Below are positions 33,484-41,746 of a stretch of 64,000 bases of DNA, piece by piece; position 1 is the first letter of the stretch, and each line of letters opens with the position of its first letter. The position numbers were made by a program, and so were the translations under genes. The stretch is taken from NCBI GenBank assembly GCA_003020965.1, contig PXRL01000010.1:62001-126000 (forward strand). The letters are read 5' to 3'. The notes under the pieces were generated by a model that saw only the letters and a program-made list of their open reading frames with translations, searched no databases and was not told where the DNA came from. Source of the DNA: Halobacteriales archaeon QS_4_69_225 (lineage in GTDB: Archaea; Halobacteriota; Halobacteria; Halobacteriales; Haloarculaceae).

Positions 33484-34400
33484 TCGGCACGACACTCGCC
33501 GAGATTCGAGATCACATCGAGTCACTGGCCAGCGACGACGGTGAGTACTACCTCGTCTGTGCGCGATACGGCGACCGTCCCGTCCCTGCTTCGGACCTCC
33601 GGTTCGACACGCGGGCCACGGCGAGGGCGGCCGCACAGGCGACCACCCAGTACCGGCAGGCGCTGCGTCGGTACGATTCGCAGGTCCCGTACTACGACAT
33701 CGTCGCGTGTCAGGCCGTGGATATCCGGACTCGACGTGCGCGTATCGAGGCGCGCCGTGACTCACGGTCTACCGATCCGGCAGCGCTCGCCGAGCCGACC
33801 GTCGACCGCTCGTCGTCGGTCGGCCGCGAACTCGTCGCGTTCTGTCACCGCGTCGCTGCAGTGGTCTTCGAGACGCTCTCCGACCACGGCTACGGCGCCG
33901 TCGAGGATGCCGTTATGGACGCGTACTTCGCGCACGCCGAGACCGTCGGTGATCCCGACGAACTCTGTCTGTGTCTGCTCGAGAGCATGGCCGGCGAACT
34001 CGACGAGCACCTCTCCGTCGCCGACCAGGCCGAACTCATCGCTGACACCGCAGCCCGACTCGAGTCGCCCACCGACGACGTCGATCCCCTCGATGCGACG
34101 CTTACAGCACTCGACCGGCGGGGAGTCATCGAGGGGTACACCCGCTCGCCGTACTCGATCGACCTCGGCGGCGGTGCGGAATCCGTCGTCGTACAGATCT
34201 CCGGATACGCCCTCGAAGCGCACGACGGCCGACTCCCCGTGCTGCCGCTAACTCTCGAACTGTGCCGGCACTACACGGAGCGGCCCGCACGGTCCATCCA
34301 GGTGACCGCCGTGGACGGCGGCTGGCGACTCACGCTCGGCCTCGGGGACGTGGACGACCGGAACGGCCTCGTGAGCGTACCGATCGACGGGGCGGTGTGA
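33480..34400 (+). CDS. Uncharacterised haloarchaeal protein (DUF7551-like)
   Basis: A 306-residue acidic protein. The N-terminal 80 residues (AEIRDHIESLASDDGEYYLVCARYGDRPVPASDLRF) form a compact domain that I recall from haloarchaeal proteins labelled DUF7551/7552. The rest contains a helical stretch (VGRELVAFCHRVAAVVFETL) and a beta-rich end (SIQVTAVDGGWRLTLGLGD). No catalytic motif, signal or membrane segment is seen. It is coupled with the small ORF before it and lies 1 base before the DUF7260-like gene, so it belongs to the iron-controlled operon. Confidence 0.7.
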   Translation: MIGTTLAEIRDHIESLASDDGEYYLVCARYGDRPVPASDLRFDTRATARAAAQATTQYRQALRRYDSQVPYYDIVACQAVDIRTRRARIEARRDSRSTDPAALAEPTVDRSSSVGRELVAFCHRVAAVVFETLSDHGYGAVEDAVMDAYFAHAETVGDPDELCLCLLESMAGELDEHLSVADQAELIADTAARLESPTDDVDPLDATLTALDRRGVIEGYTRSPYSIDLGGGAESVVVQISGYALEAHDGRLPVLPLTLELCRHYTERPARSIQVTAVDGGWRLTLGLGDVDDRNGLVSVPIDGAV

Positions 34401-34401
34401 G

Positions 34402-35193
34402 ATGGCCGTCGACACCTACATCGGGCAAGCGCGAACGCGCGCTCGATCCGAGCGGGAGGCCATCGACGAGAAACTGCGTTCCTACGAGACGTTCATCCGT
34501 CGGGGACAGAAGCTACAGCCCGATCGGACGCCGTCATCGATGGCAGGTATCACGACAGCCAGTGGAGCCACCCACCTCTCCGCGGACGCGTCGGACTCCG
34601 ACGGCTGTCGAGCCGTGCGAACGATCTTCGCCGAGACGATCCGGCCGCACAGTGTCGCCGACGTCGGCGGAACCGAACCGCTACTCGAAACGATCCGCGA
34701 GGAGTTCACCGACGCGATTGCCGTGGCACTCACGCCGACGACAGCGGCCTCGTTCACGCCGGAACTCAAAGGGGTGGTCCTCGCCGAAGCCCGGTCCCGT
34801 CGGTCGGAGGCGACGGCGCTACGGAACGCGCTCGATCGGGAGGACGAACACCTCGACGAGGCGGCCGAGACGGTCGCCGATATCATCGACTGGATCGTCA
34901 ACGCGAACGAGTCGCCGTTGACCGACCTCGGCTTCGACGCGCTGCAACGGCGTCACGAGACGCTGGCCGGCCATCGCGACCGCTGCGAGGAAGTCGCCCG
35001 CGATCGGCAGGAATTCCTCCAGAAAACGACGAACAACGGTACCGATGCCGGCGTGCGCCACCGAAGCCTCGTTCCGTATCTGTACCAGGATTTCCCGGTC
35101 GACCATCCGGTGCTGGTGACCGTCGCGACACTCGACGACACGTGTCGGGAGTGCCAACGAACCGTGCGGGATCATCTGGTTCGGAGGGCGTGA
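34402..35193 (+). CDS. Uncharacterised haloarchaeal protein (DUF7260-like)
   Basis: A 263-residue, mostly helical protein: TYIGQARTRARSEREAIDEKLRSYETFIRR opens it, and EAAETVADIIDWIV follows near residue 155. The C-terminus RSLVPYLYQDFPVDHPVLVTVATLDDTCRECQRTVRDHLVRR carries two Cys three residues apart and is the part that reminds me of DUF7260. No membrane segments. It follows the DUF7551-like gene with 1 base between, so the two products probably work together. Function unknown; only the iron-operon setting suggests metal homeostasis. Confidence 0.7.
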   Translation: MAVDTYIGQARTRARSEREAIDEKLRSYETFIRRGQKLQPDRTPSSMAGITTASGATHLSADASDSDGCRAVRTIFAETIRPHSVADVGGTEPLLETIREEFTDAIAVALTPTTAASFTPELKGVVLAEARSRRSEATALRNALDREDEHLDEAAETVADIIDWIVNANESPLTDLGFDALQRRHETLAGHRDRCEEVARDRQEFLQKTTNNGTDAGVRHRSLVPYLYQDFPVDHPVLVTVATLDDTCRECQRTVRDHLVRRA

Positions 35194-35196
35194 CCG

Positions 35197-35355
35197 ATGG
35201 GTGACGGGCCCCGTCGATGGCGTACAGCGGCGTGGGCATGGGTGTCTCCCGTGCTCTTCGGCGACGGTGACGACGTGACGGACACCGAGACGGCGTCGAC
35301 CGGTCACGCCGGGGGATCGACACGAGCGACGTCGGACGGATCCGAAACGAGATGA
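35197..35355 (+). CDS. Small ORF coupled to the DtxR gene (52 codons)
   Basis: Starts MGDGPRRWRTAAWAWVSPV, 3 bases after the previous stop, and ends with TGA inside the ATGA of the repressor gene. One Trp-rich stretch (WRTAAWAWVSPVLF) is followed by a Thr/Ser/Asp tail. No family is known. As with the ORF at 33322, its exact fit between genes suggests translational coupling. Confidence 0.4.
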   Translation: MGDGPRRWRTAAWAWVSPVLFGDGDDVTDTETASTGHAGGSTRATSDGSETR

Positions 35356-35732
35356 GCGGGGCAGAGCTGTACCTGCTGGCTGTGTACATGGAATCACGGC
35401 GTAATGAACCGCCAGTCGCGTCCGGAGTCATAGCTGATCGACTCGACAGGTCCCCGCCGTCGGTGACGGAGATGCTCCAGCGTCTCGATGATCGAGGACT
35501 AGTGATGTACGAACCGTACGAGGGGGCGACGCTCACGGACGCGGGCCGTGAGCGAGGAACGGACTTACACGGGTCCTACGTGATGCTTTCGTGGTTCTTC
35601 CGGAGTGTACTCGACCTCGAAACGCACGAGTCGGAGGCGATGGAGCTGGCCGGGGTGATCGATCCGAGCGTGACCGACCGGCTCACGACCGTACTGCCGG
35701 TCGAAGAGTGGCGAGATCGGGACGATGTATAA
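35352..35732 (+). CDS. DtxR-family metal-dependent repressor
   Basis: A 126-residue DtxR/MntR-type regulator, short because it lacks the SH3-like third domain. The winged helix is PPVASGVIADRLDRSPPSVTEMLQRLDDRGLVMYEPYEGATLTDAG. The dimerisation and metal-site helices are GSYVMLSWFFRSVLDLETHESEAMELAGVIDPSV. The E-x-x-E-A-M-E-L-A pattern carries the expected Glu ligands, but the usual Cys/Met plus His set is only partly recognisable. It is the likely reader of the six TTTAGG-N4-CCTAAA operators, and it ends the operon that operators 5 and 6 drive, so it would regulate itself. Confidence 0.85.
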   Translation: MSGAELYLLAVYMESRRNEPPVASGVIADRLDRSPPSVTEMLQRLDDRGLVMYEPYEGATLTDAGRERGTDLHGSYVMLSWFFRSVLDLETHESEAMELAGVIDPSVTDRLTTVLPVEEWRDRDDV

Positions 35733-35920
35733 CTCGTTTTGTACAGTCTATACGGATTTAAACAGAAGGCGCGCATCAAATCTATCCTCCGGGGGATTCG
35801 GGCCGAACCCGCCGGTCCCGAGTCCATGCCGGACTCCACGCTTCGACACCAACGTGCACCGCCCGATGGCGACGAACCGTAGAACGACCCGGTGAGCGGG
35901 CTGCACGGCCCGCGGACGAC

Positions 35921-37345
35921 TCAGCCCAACTGCTCGCCGACGACCTCGTCGGCGCGCTCGATGAACTCCGCCTCGTTACCGGCGGGGATGGTCGCGCCGG
36001 CGGCGATATCATGGCCGCCGCCGTCGCCGCCGGCCGCCCGGGCGGCCTCGCGCATGACGACCGACAGGTCCAGTCCTCGGCCGACGAGCGCACCGGTGCC
36101 GCGGCCCGAGACCTTCGTCTCCGCGTCGTCTTTCCGCGCGAAGGCGACGACGGGAACGTCGCGCGACACCCCGTCGGCGCTCATCGACATGCCCGCGATG
36201 ATGCCGACGATGGTCTCGCGGATCTCCTCGCCGGCGTCGAACCACTGGAGATGCCCTTCGGTCGTGACGCCGTGTTCCTCGACCCACTCGACGCCCTCCG
36301 ACAGGTTGCGCCGGTGGGTCCGCAGGAGCTCGCGGGCCCGCTCCAGCGCCTCGCCGCGGCCGCCGAGACACACCGCCAGGCCGACGTCGGCACGCTCGTA
36401 GCGGGCCGTCGCGTTCAGCAGCGTCGAGAACTCGCTTGCGTCCCGCAGCGCGGTCCCGACGGCTTCCTCCTCGAGAACGTACGTCGTCCCCACGAGGCGG
36501 TCGATCTTGAACGCCGGGACGCCGCGGGAGACGGCGTGTCTGACGAGGGCGCTGGCGACCGCCCGCTTCTCGTCGTCGGTGAGGTCGACCCACCGCTTCC
36601 ACCCGCTGTCGGCCCGGATGTCGACCTCGAGGTCGTCGAGAAAGGAGATGACACCGCGCTCGTCGCCCGTGATTCCCGGGATCCGGACGTCGGAGGCGTA
36701 CTCCAGCAGCTTCGGCAGCGGCCGGGTCTGCTTGCCGTACACCGAGAGATCCCTCGTCTCCGAGAGAACGCCCGCCTCGACGCCCTCCGCGACGACGGCG
36801 GCGTTGGCGCCGTGCAGTTCGCCCCCCGAGGCCTGCATGTCGCCGACGGCGCCGACGACGGCCAGCGCCGCCAGGTCGCGGTTCGATAGCCGGGCTTCGG
36901 GCCCGCGCGCCGCCAGCGCCCGCGCGAGGAGGTACGCCGCGCCGGCGCCGGACAGCTCCGAGGCACCGTCGATGCCCTCCAGCAGCGGGTTGAGGTGGAG
37001 TCGGGTGTCGGCGTCGGCCGGCTGGTGGTGGTCGGCGATGACCGGCCGGAACTCGCCCGCCGCCTCGTGGTCGGCGATGACGTCCAGCTGGCCGCTGCCG
37101 AAGTCCGTGAACAGGACGGTGTCGTACCCGCGGGCGGCGATGCCCGCGACCGAATCGGCGTCCAGCTGCTTCTCGAAGACCGTCTCGAAGGGAATCTCCG
37201 CACGCCGGAGCGCCGTCGCGGCGACGGCGGCGCTGGTCAGTCCGTCGGCGTCGATGTGCGACGCCAGCAGTACCTCCTCGGCCTCCAGGAGGGCATCCGC
37301 ACACGCCCGCGCTCGCGCTTCGAGTTCCGGCACCGGAGCGTCCAT
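35921..37345 (-). CDS. RecJ-like DHH-family single-strand exonuclease
   Basis: A 474-residue DHH/DHHA1 protein. The phosphoesterase motifs are SHIDADGLTSAAVA (motif I), LFTDFGSGQ (motif II) and IADHHQPAD (the DHH motif), with AVVGAVGDMQ as motif IV. The C-terminal DHHA1 domain ends GGDGGGHDIAAGATIP. Archaeal RecJ-like proteins degrade single-stranded DNA or RNA and associate with GINS/CMG replication complexes. The start MDAPVPELEARARACAD at 37345 is preferred over a further upstream ATG that gives an atypical leader. Confidence 0.87.
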   Translation of the reverse strand: MDAPVPELEARARACADALLEAEEVLLASHIDADGLTSAAVAATALRRAEIPFETVFEKQLDADSVAGIAARGYDTVLFTDFGSGQLDVIADHEAAGEFRPVIADHHQPADADTRLHLNPLLEGIDGASELSGAGAAYLLARALAARGPEARLSNRDLAALAVVGAVGDMQASGGELHGANAAVVAEGVEAGVLSETRDLSVYGKQTRPLPKLLEYASDVRIPGITGDERGVISFLDDLEVDIRADSGWKRWVDLTDDEKRAVASALVRHAVSRGVPAFKIDRLVGTTYVLEEEAVGTALRDASEFSTLLNATARYERADVGLAVCLGGRGEALERARELLRTHRRNLSEGVEWVEEHGVTTEGHLQWFDAGEEIRETIVGIIAGMSMSADGVSRDVPVVAFARKDDAETKVSGRGTGALVGRGLDLSVVMREAARAAGGDGGGHDIAAGATIPAGNEAEFIERADEVVGEQLG

Positions 37346-37439
37346 CGTGCGTTGGTTGCGCGGCTTCGGACATAAACCGTGGGCTGCCGGCGGGGGGCGT
37401 TCGGTCACTCGAAAGCCGGCCGGTCAGCTGGTGTCAGGC

Positions 37440-37760
37440 GGGGCTCGAACGGGGCCGACCGCTCGCGGCGCGAGGCCGAACGAGCGTAGCGAGAGAGGCC
37501 TCGGAACGAAGCGAGCGGGAGGAGCGACGCACGGAGCGACGACACGCGAGCGCAGCGAGGCGTTGCGAGATACCGAGCGGCAGCGAGGTATCTCGACGTT
37601 GCGAACGGCGTCCTCGCGAGCGAAGCGAGCGAGGGCTCGGCAGAGCGTCGCTCTGCCGGCGAGCGAAGCGAGCCGTGAGCCGCAGCCCGCGAGCGGGAGG
37701 GGGCGTTCGGAAACGCCACCGTCACCGCCGAAAGACGCCAATCCCTCCTCACTAAACACT
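37440..37760. repeat. Gene-free hairpin array
   Basis: About 320 bases made of GAGCGAAGCGAGC-type words and successive perfect stems: GAGATACC/GGTATCTC (37567-37594), CCTCGC/GCGAGG near 37611-37633, GGCAGAGCG/CGCTCTGCC with a one-base loop (37639-37657), and GGCGTT/AACGCC near 37704-37719. It fills the space between two head-to-head starts and convergent ends. Apparent long frames here are Arg/Ser-rich on every strand and are not genes. Confidence 0.65.
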
Positions 37761-37803
37761 ATCCCGGCGGGTGCGGGGAGCCGGCGCGATAACCATCATG
37801 TGC

Positions 37804-38523
37804 CTACAGCCGCTCGACGACCGCGGCGGCGAGCGCCTCGAAGTCGGCCGTGTCGGGGACGACGTCGACAGCGATACCGCGGGTCTCGGCGACCTCGCGG
37901 GTCGGCTCGCCGATGGCCCCGACGACGGCGTCGTTCAGCCCGGCGACGGCGGCCTCGCGGACGTCCCGGTCGGCGGCGGCCTCCAGAAGGTGTTCGACGG
38001 TCAGCGAGGAGGTGAAGCAGGCGCCGTCGAGCATCTGCTCGGCGGCCGCCTCGGCGGCCTCGCCCGCCCCATCGGGCCGGACAAGCCGGTAGAGCACCGT
38101 CTCGTGGACGTAGGCACCGGCGTCGGCCAGCCCGTCGGTCAGCACCGCCGAGCCGTGGTCCGAACGGGCGACCTCGACCCGCCGGCCCGCGACCTCGTCG
38201 GCGAGTTCCGCGACCAGGCCGGCCGAGGAGAACTCCTCTGGGACCCGGTCGACGCGGTAGCCGGCCTCCGTCAGCGCCCCGGCGGTCGCCGACCCGATGG
38301 CGACCACCTCGCCGGCGGGCTCCCAGCCGGCCTCGCTGACCAGCTCGGCGCCCGTCTTGCTCGTCAGGACGGTGACGGCGGCGTCCTCGCGGGGCACCGC
38401 GCCGGTCGGCTCGATGGCGAGCATCGGGTCCGACAGCGGCTCGGCGCCCAACTCCTCGACGATCTCGGCCGCCTCGGCGGCCCGCTCGTCGTCCGGCCGG
38501 AAGAACGCCACCGTCTCAGCCAT
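37804..38523 (-). CDS. hemD: Uroporphyrinogen-III synthase
   Basis: A 239-residue two-lobed enzyme that closes and rearranges hydroxymethylbilane to uroporphyrinogen III. Sequence is poorly conserved in this family. The recognisable parts are AVTVLTSKTGAELV, GEVVAIGSATAGALTEAGY and GACFTSSLTVEHLLEAA. It is the last gene of hemC-cobA-hemD, 57 bases after cobA. That gap holds one copy of the 26-base repeat. Confidence 0.85.
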   Translation of the reverse strand: MAETVAFFRPDDERAAEAAEIVEELGAEPLSDPMLAIEPTGAVPREDAAVTVLTSKTGAELVSEAGWEPAGEVVAIGSATAGALTEAGYRVDRVPEEFSSAGLVAELADEVAGRRVEVARSDHGSAVLTDGLADAGAYVHETVLYRLVRPDGAGEAAEAAAEQMLDGACFTSSLTVEHLLEAAADRDVREAAVAGLNDAVVGAIGEPTREVAETRGIAVDVVPDTADFEALAAAVVERL

Positions 38524-38557
38524 CGTCGTCGTTGCCTCCGAGTCTCGCGACGGGCGC

Positions 38558-38583
38558 GATTTGGTATCGCGACATGTGGTTTA
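38558..38583 (-). repeat. 26-base dispersed repeat, copy 3
   Basis: On the minus strand it begins TAAACCACATGTCGCGATAC. Its TAA is the stop codon of cobA. It matches copy 2 at 24 of 26 positions. Confidence 0.7.
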
Positions 38584-39354
38584 TCGGTTGTCCTCCCCGG
38601 TATCGGGGCCGTTCCGCAGGAACGCCGCTACACGCGCTCTCGTGGCCGCTACGTCGCCGATGACGGTGATCGCCGGCGGCTCGATCTCCTCGCGGTCGCG
38701 GACCTCGACGATGTCCGCGAGGCTGCCGGTCGCAACGCGCTGGCCGGGCCAGGTCGCCCGCTCGACCAGCGCCACGGGCGTCTCCGGGTCCATCCCGGCG
38801 TCGAGCAGCTCGCCGGTGTAGGCCGGCAGTTTCCCGACGCCCATCAGCACGACGAGCGTCCCGCCGGTCTCGGCGAGAGCGTGCCAGTCGATGGCCGACT
38901 CCTCCTTGGTCGGGTCCTCGTGGCCGGTCACGAACGACACCGAGGAGGTGTAATCGCGGTGCGTGACGGGAACGCCGGCGACGCCTGGGCCGGCGACGGC
39001 ACTCGTGACGCCCGGCACGTACTCGAAGGGAACGTCGTTGGCCGCGAGGTGTTCGGCCTCCTCGCCGCCGCGGCCGAAGACGAAGGGGTCGCCGCCCTTC
39101 AGCCGGACGACCGTGTTGTCCGCCTCGGCGAGCTCGACGAGCCGGTGGTTGGTGTACTCCTGTGGCGTCCACTCGCCGCCGGCCCGCTTGCCGACGTCCT
39201 CGCGTTTCGCCTCGGGGATCGACGTCAGTATCTCCGGGCCGGGTAGCTTGTCGTGCAGCACGACGTCGGCCTCGTCGACGAGCCGGCGGGCCTTCACCGT
39301 CAGCAGCTCGGGATCGCCGGGGCCGCTGCCGACGAGGTAGACCTTCCCGGTCAT
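38581..39354 (-). CDS. cobA: Uroporphyrinogen-III C-methyltransferase
   Basis: A 257-residue SAM-dependent methyltransferase. It makes precorrin-2, the branch point to siroheme, cobalamin and the archaeal alternative heme route. VYLVGSGPGDPELLTVKARR is the family start. VRLKGGDPFVFGRGGEEAEHL and VPGVTSAVAGPGVAGVPVTHRDY are the substrate loops, and LVVLMGVGKLP the later strand. It overlaps hemC by 4 bases (ATGA). No CysG-type oxidase domain is fused. Confidence 0.93.
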   Translation of the reverse strand: MTGKVYLVGSGPGDPELLTVKARRLVDEADVVLHDKLPGPEILTSIPEAKREDVGKRAGGEWTPQEYTNHRLVELAEADNTVVRLKGGDPFVFGRGGEEAEHLAANDVPFEYVPGVTSAVAGPGVAGVPVTHRDYTSSVSFVTGHEDPTKEESAIDWHALAETGGTLVVLMGVGKLPAYTGELLDAGMDPETPVALVERATWPGQRVATGSLADIVEVRDREEIEPPAITVIGDVAATRARVAAFLRNGPDTGEDNR

Positions 39355-40412
39355 CCGTCGCCCTCCCGACGGGCGCGCTCGACGAGGTCGGCGGCGCCGC
39401 GGTCGGCCAGCTCCTCTGCCAGCTCGACGGCGGCCTCGGCGTGGCGCTCGACCGGCAGGTCGCGGGTGGCTTCGACCTCCTCGGTGCCGTCCTGCGAGAG
39501 CACGCGGACCCGCACGTGGACGTACTCGCCTTGCAGGACCGCGTAAATACCGACCGGCGCGACGCAGCCGCCGCCGAGCGTCTCCAAGACGGTCCGCTCG
39601 ACGGTGGTTTCGACCCGCGTCCGCGGGTGGTCCAGCTCGTGGTGGAGGTCGTCGACGACATCGTCCGCCCGGGCCGTCACCGCGACGGCGCCCTGACCCG
39701 GCGCCGGGACGAACGACGGGGCGAGGCGCTCGAACTCGAGCCGCTCCAGCAGGCCCATCCGCTCGAGGCCGGCCTCCGCGAGGACGATGGCGTCGAAGGC
39801 GACGTCGACCTCCCGGCTTAGCGCCCGCCGCTCCAGCTCCGAGCGGTCGTCGAACCACTCCTCGGCCGTCCGGTCGTAACTCGAATCGCCCTCCTCTTCG
39901 GCTTCCAGCCGCCGCCGGTGTTCGGCCTGCAGCGCCGGCGCCAGCAGCTTCTCGACCCGCGTGTCGACGTTGCCCCGCAGCGGCTCGACCGCGAGGTCCG
40001 GCCGGGACGAAAGCAGCTGGGCCTTCCGCCGCAGGCTCGAGGTGCCGACCGTCGCGCCGTCGGGCAGTTCCGACAGCGTCGCGCCGCCCGGGGTCAACAG
40101 GACGTCGCCGGCCGGTGCCCGCTCGGGGACGCCCGCCACCGCCAGCTTCTCGGGGAACTCCGTCGGCATGTCCTTCATCGAGTGGACCGCGGCGTCGACC
40201 CCGCCGTCGAGGACCTCCTCGTCGAGGCTGCGGACGAACGCGCCCGTCCTCCCGAGTCGGTGGATAAGCTCGTCGCGGACGCTGTCACCGGTCGTTTCCA
40301 CCTCCACGAGTTCGACCTCCCGGCGGTGACTTTCCAGCGCCCGGGCGACGCGCTGGGTCTGCCGCAGCGCCAGTTCCGACCCCCGCGTCGCCAACCGAAT
40401 CGTCTCCGTCAT
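39351..40412 (-). CDS. hemC: Hydroxymethylbilane synthase (porphobilinogen deaminase)
   Basis: A 353-residue enzyme joining four porphobilinogens. RLATRGSELALRQTQRVARAL is the N-terminus, AAVHSMKDMPTEFPE the catalytic Asp region, and GTSSLRRKAQLL the cofactor-binding stretch. The dipyrromethane-bearing Cys is in LGGGCVAPVG. An acidic insertion of about 30 residues (EAEEEGDSSYDRTAEEWFDD) is typical of halophiles. It is the first gene of hemC-cobA-hemD. AT-rich CATAAAC about 50 bases upstream is a weak promoter candidate. Confidence 0.95.
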   Translation of the reverse strand: MTETIRLATRGSELALRQTQRVARALESHRREVELVEVETTGDSVRDELIHRLGRTGAFVRSLDEEVLDGGVDAAVHSMKDMPTEFPEKLAVAGVPERAPAGDVLLTPGGATLSELPDGATVGTSSLRRKAQLLSSRPDLAVEPLRGNVDTRVEKLLAPALQAEHRRRLEAEEEGDSSYDRTAEEWFDDRSELERRALSREVDVAFDAIVLAEAGLERMGLLERLEFERLAPSFVPAPGQGAVAVTARADDVVDDLHHELDHPRTRVETTVERTVLETLGGGCVAPVGIYAVLQGEYVHVRVRVLSQDGTEEVEATRDLPVERHAEAAVELAEELADRGAADLVERARREGDG

Positions 40413-40870
40413 ACCCAAGGGTGGGCGGCGGCCGTTGAAACCCCCTTCGTCTCCGCCGGCGTTTATGAGGTATACCAAATACCGCTATAGAAAATCCGTC
40501 GATCGGTGCCCACAGTTCGAATAGAACCAGAACCGATCCCGTGCCCGCGATCTTCCGGATTATCTGGCGGTGTTTCGACCGGAGCGGTGGGGATTCTCAA
40601 ATTGCATTCAGCTACTCGTTCGACCGGCCGAGTCCGTACAGCGCCAGTGAGCAGGCGACCGACGATGTGGCCGTCGGGCTGTCCGAGATTATCGACAGTA
40701 CGACGACCGGGTCGAGTCGGAACTACGGAACGTAATGCCTGAAGTCGAACATCGTTCCCGCGAGGTCGATCGCGAGCGTGGATGATCGCCGCGATCCGAC
40801 CATTCACCCGTACCGCAGCACGACGGTTTCGATCCGTCGAGGAAGCGGCGCGAGATGCCGAAGACGGCTC
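40413..40870. other. Gene-free interval between hemC and the nickel transporter
   Basis: About 460 bases. The hemC promoter lies at the left. A 64-codon rightward frame from GTG 40541 (MPAIFRIIWRCFDRSGGDS) has an acceptable composition but no family or promoter that I can support. GC is lower than in flanking genes. Confidence 0.4.
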
Positions 40871-41746
40871 TCAGCCGTGTCCGCCGCCATCGCGTGAGGG
40901 GCTCTGTACGGGCTCCACACCATCGGCTTCCGTGAGGAGCGACACGAGATCCGTTTCCGTCACCGGCCGTGCGGTAGTGCCCAGTCCTACATCGCGAGCC
41001 ACACGGACTGCACTCGGTGGGTGGAGGTTCGACTCCGCCAACAGCGCGTCGTCGTAGAACACCTCTCCAGGGGTCCCACTCCCGGCGACGTTGCCGTCGG
41101 CCATCACACAGACGCGATCCGCGACCGTCGCGGCGAAGTCGAGATCGTGCGTCGACAGGACGACGCTGATGCCGTTTCGGTGGATCCGCTCGATCCGGTC
41201 GGCGACCAGTCGGGACCGCTCGGGGTCGAGCCCTGCGAGGGGTTCGTCCAGCACGACTACGCTCGGTTCGAGCACCAGCACGCCGGCGAGGCCGACGAGG
41301 CGTTTCTCGCCGCCACTCAGGTAGTGAGGGATCCGGTCTTCGAGGTGACTCGCATCGACGGTTGCGAGCGCCTCGCGAGCGCGCTCTCTCGCCTCGTCAT
41401 CGGGGACGCCGTGGTTCTGGAGGCCGAACATCACGTCATCGAGGACCGTGGGGGCGACGAGCTGCGTATCGGCGTCCTGGAAGACGAATCCGACCTTCCT
41501 CCGCGCGTGTGGTTTGTTGTCTTCGGTGATCGGCGTGCCGTCGACGACGAGTTCGCCGTCGTCCGGAACGAGCGTCGCGTTCAGGTGCTCCAGCAGCGTC
41601 GACTTTCCCGTGCCGTTGCCGCCGACGAGCGCGACGACCTCGTCGTGGTACACCGAGAAGTCGACGTCGTGCATGCCGACGGTCCCGTCGGGGTAGGTGT
41701 GGGCCTCACACCGGAGGTCGACCAGCGGTGAATCGTCTCGACTCAC
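40871..41746 (-). CDS. ECF-type nickel/cobalt transporter ATPase
   Basis: A 291-residue CbiO/NikO-type ATPase. Walker A is ALVGGNGTGKSTLLEHL, the Q-loop is VGFVFQDADTQLV, the signature is YLSGGEKRLVGLAGVL, Walker B is VVVLDEPLAGLDP and the H-loop is VVLSTHDLDFAA. The FQDADTQL block and following DVMFGLQN are typical of cobalt/nickel ECF ATPases. The start is GTG in a GTGA overlap with the upstream NikQ/CbiQ gene. Nickel is preferred over cobalt only because NikR is encoded next to this operon. Confidence 0.9.
   Translation of the reverse strand: MSRDDSPLVDLRCEAHTYPDGTVGMHDVDFSVYHDEVVALVGGNGTGKSTLLEHLNATLVPDDGELVVDGTPITEDNKPHARRKVGFVFQDADTQLVAPTVLDDVMFGLQNHGVPDDEARERAREALATVDASHLEDRIPHYLSGGEKRLVGLAGVLVLEPSVVVLDEPLAGLDPERSRLVADRIERIHRNGISVVLSTHDLDFAATVADRVCVMADGNVAGSGTPGEVFYDDALLAESNLHPPSAVRVARDVGLGTTARPVTETDLVSLLTEADGVEPVQSPSRDGGGHG

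Noticed and set aside
37440-37760. Possible CRISPR array
   Set aside because: Repeated words are short, unevenly spaced and palindromic; there is no constant repeat-spacer period and no cas gene. No array elsewhere either.
40500-40540. Possible tRNA T-arm (AGTTCGAATAGAAC)
   Set aside because: No acceptor, D or anticodon stem could be built around it; no tRNA was found in the window.
40541-40735. 64-codon frame from GTG
   Set aside because: Weakly suggestive of a haloarchaeal output-domain fragment, but too short and unsupported to call.
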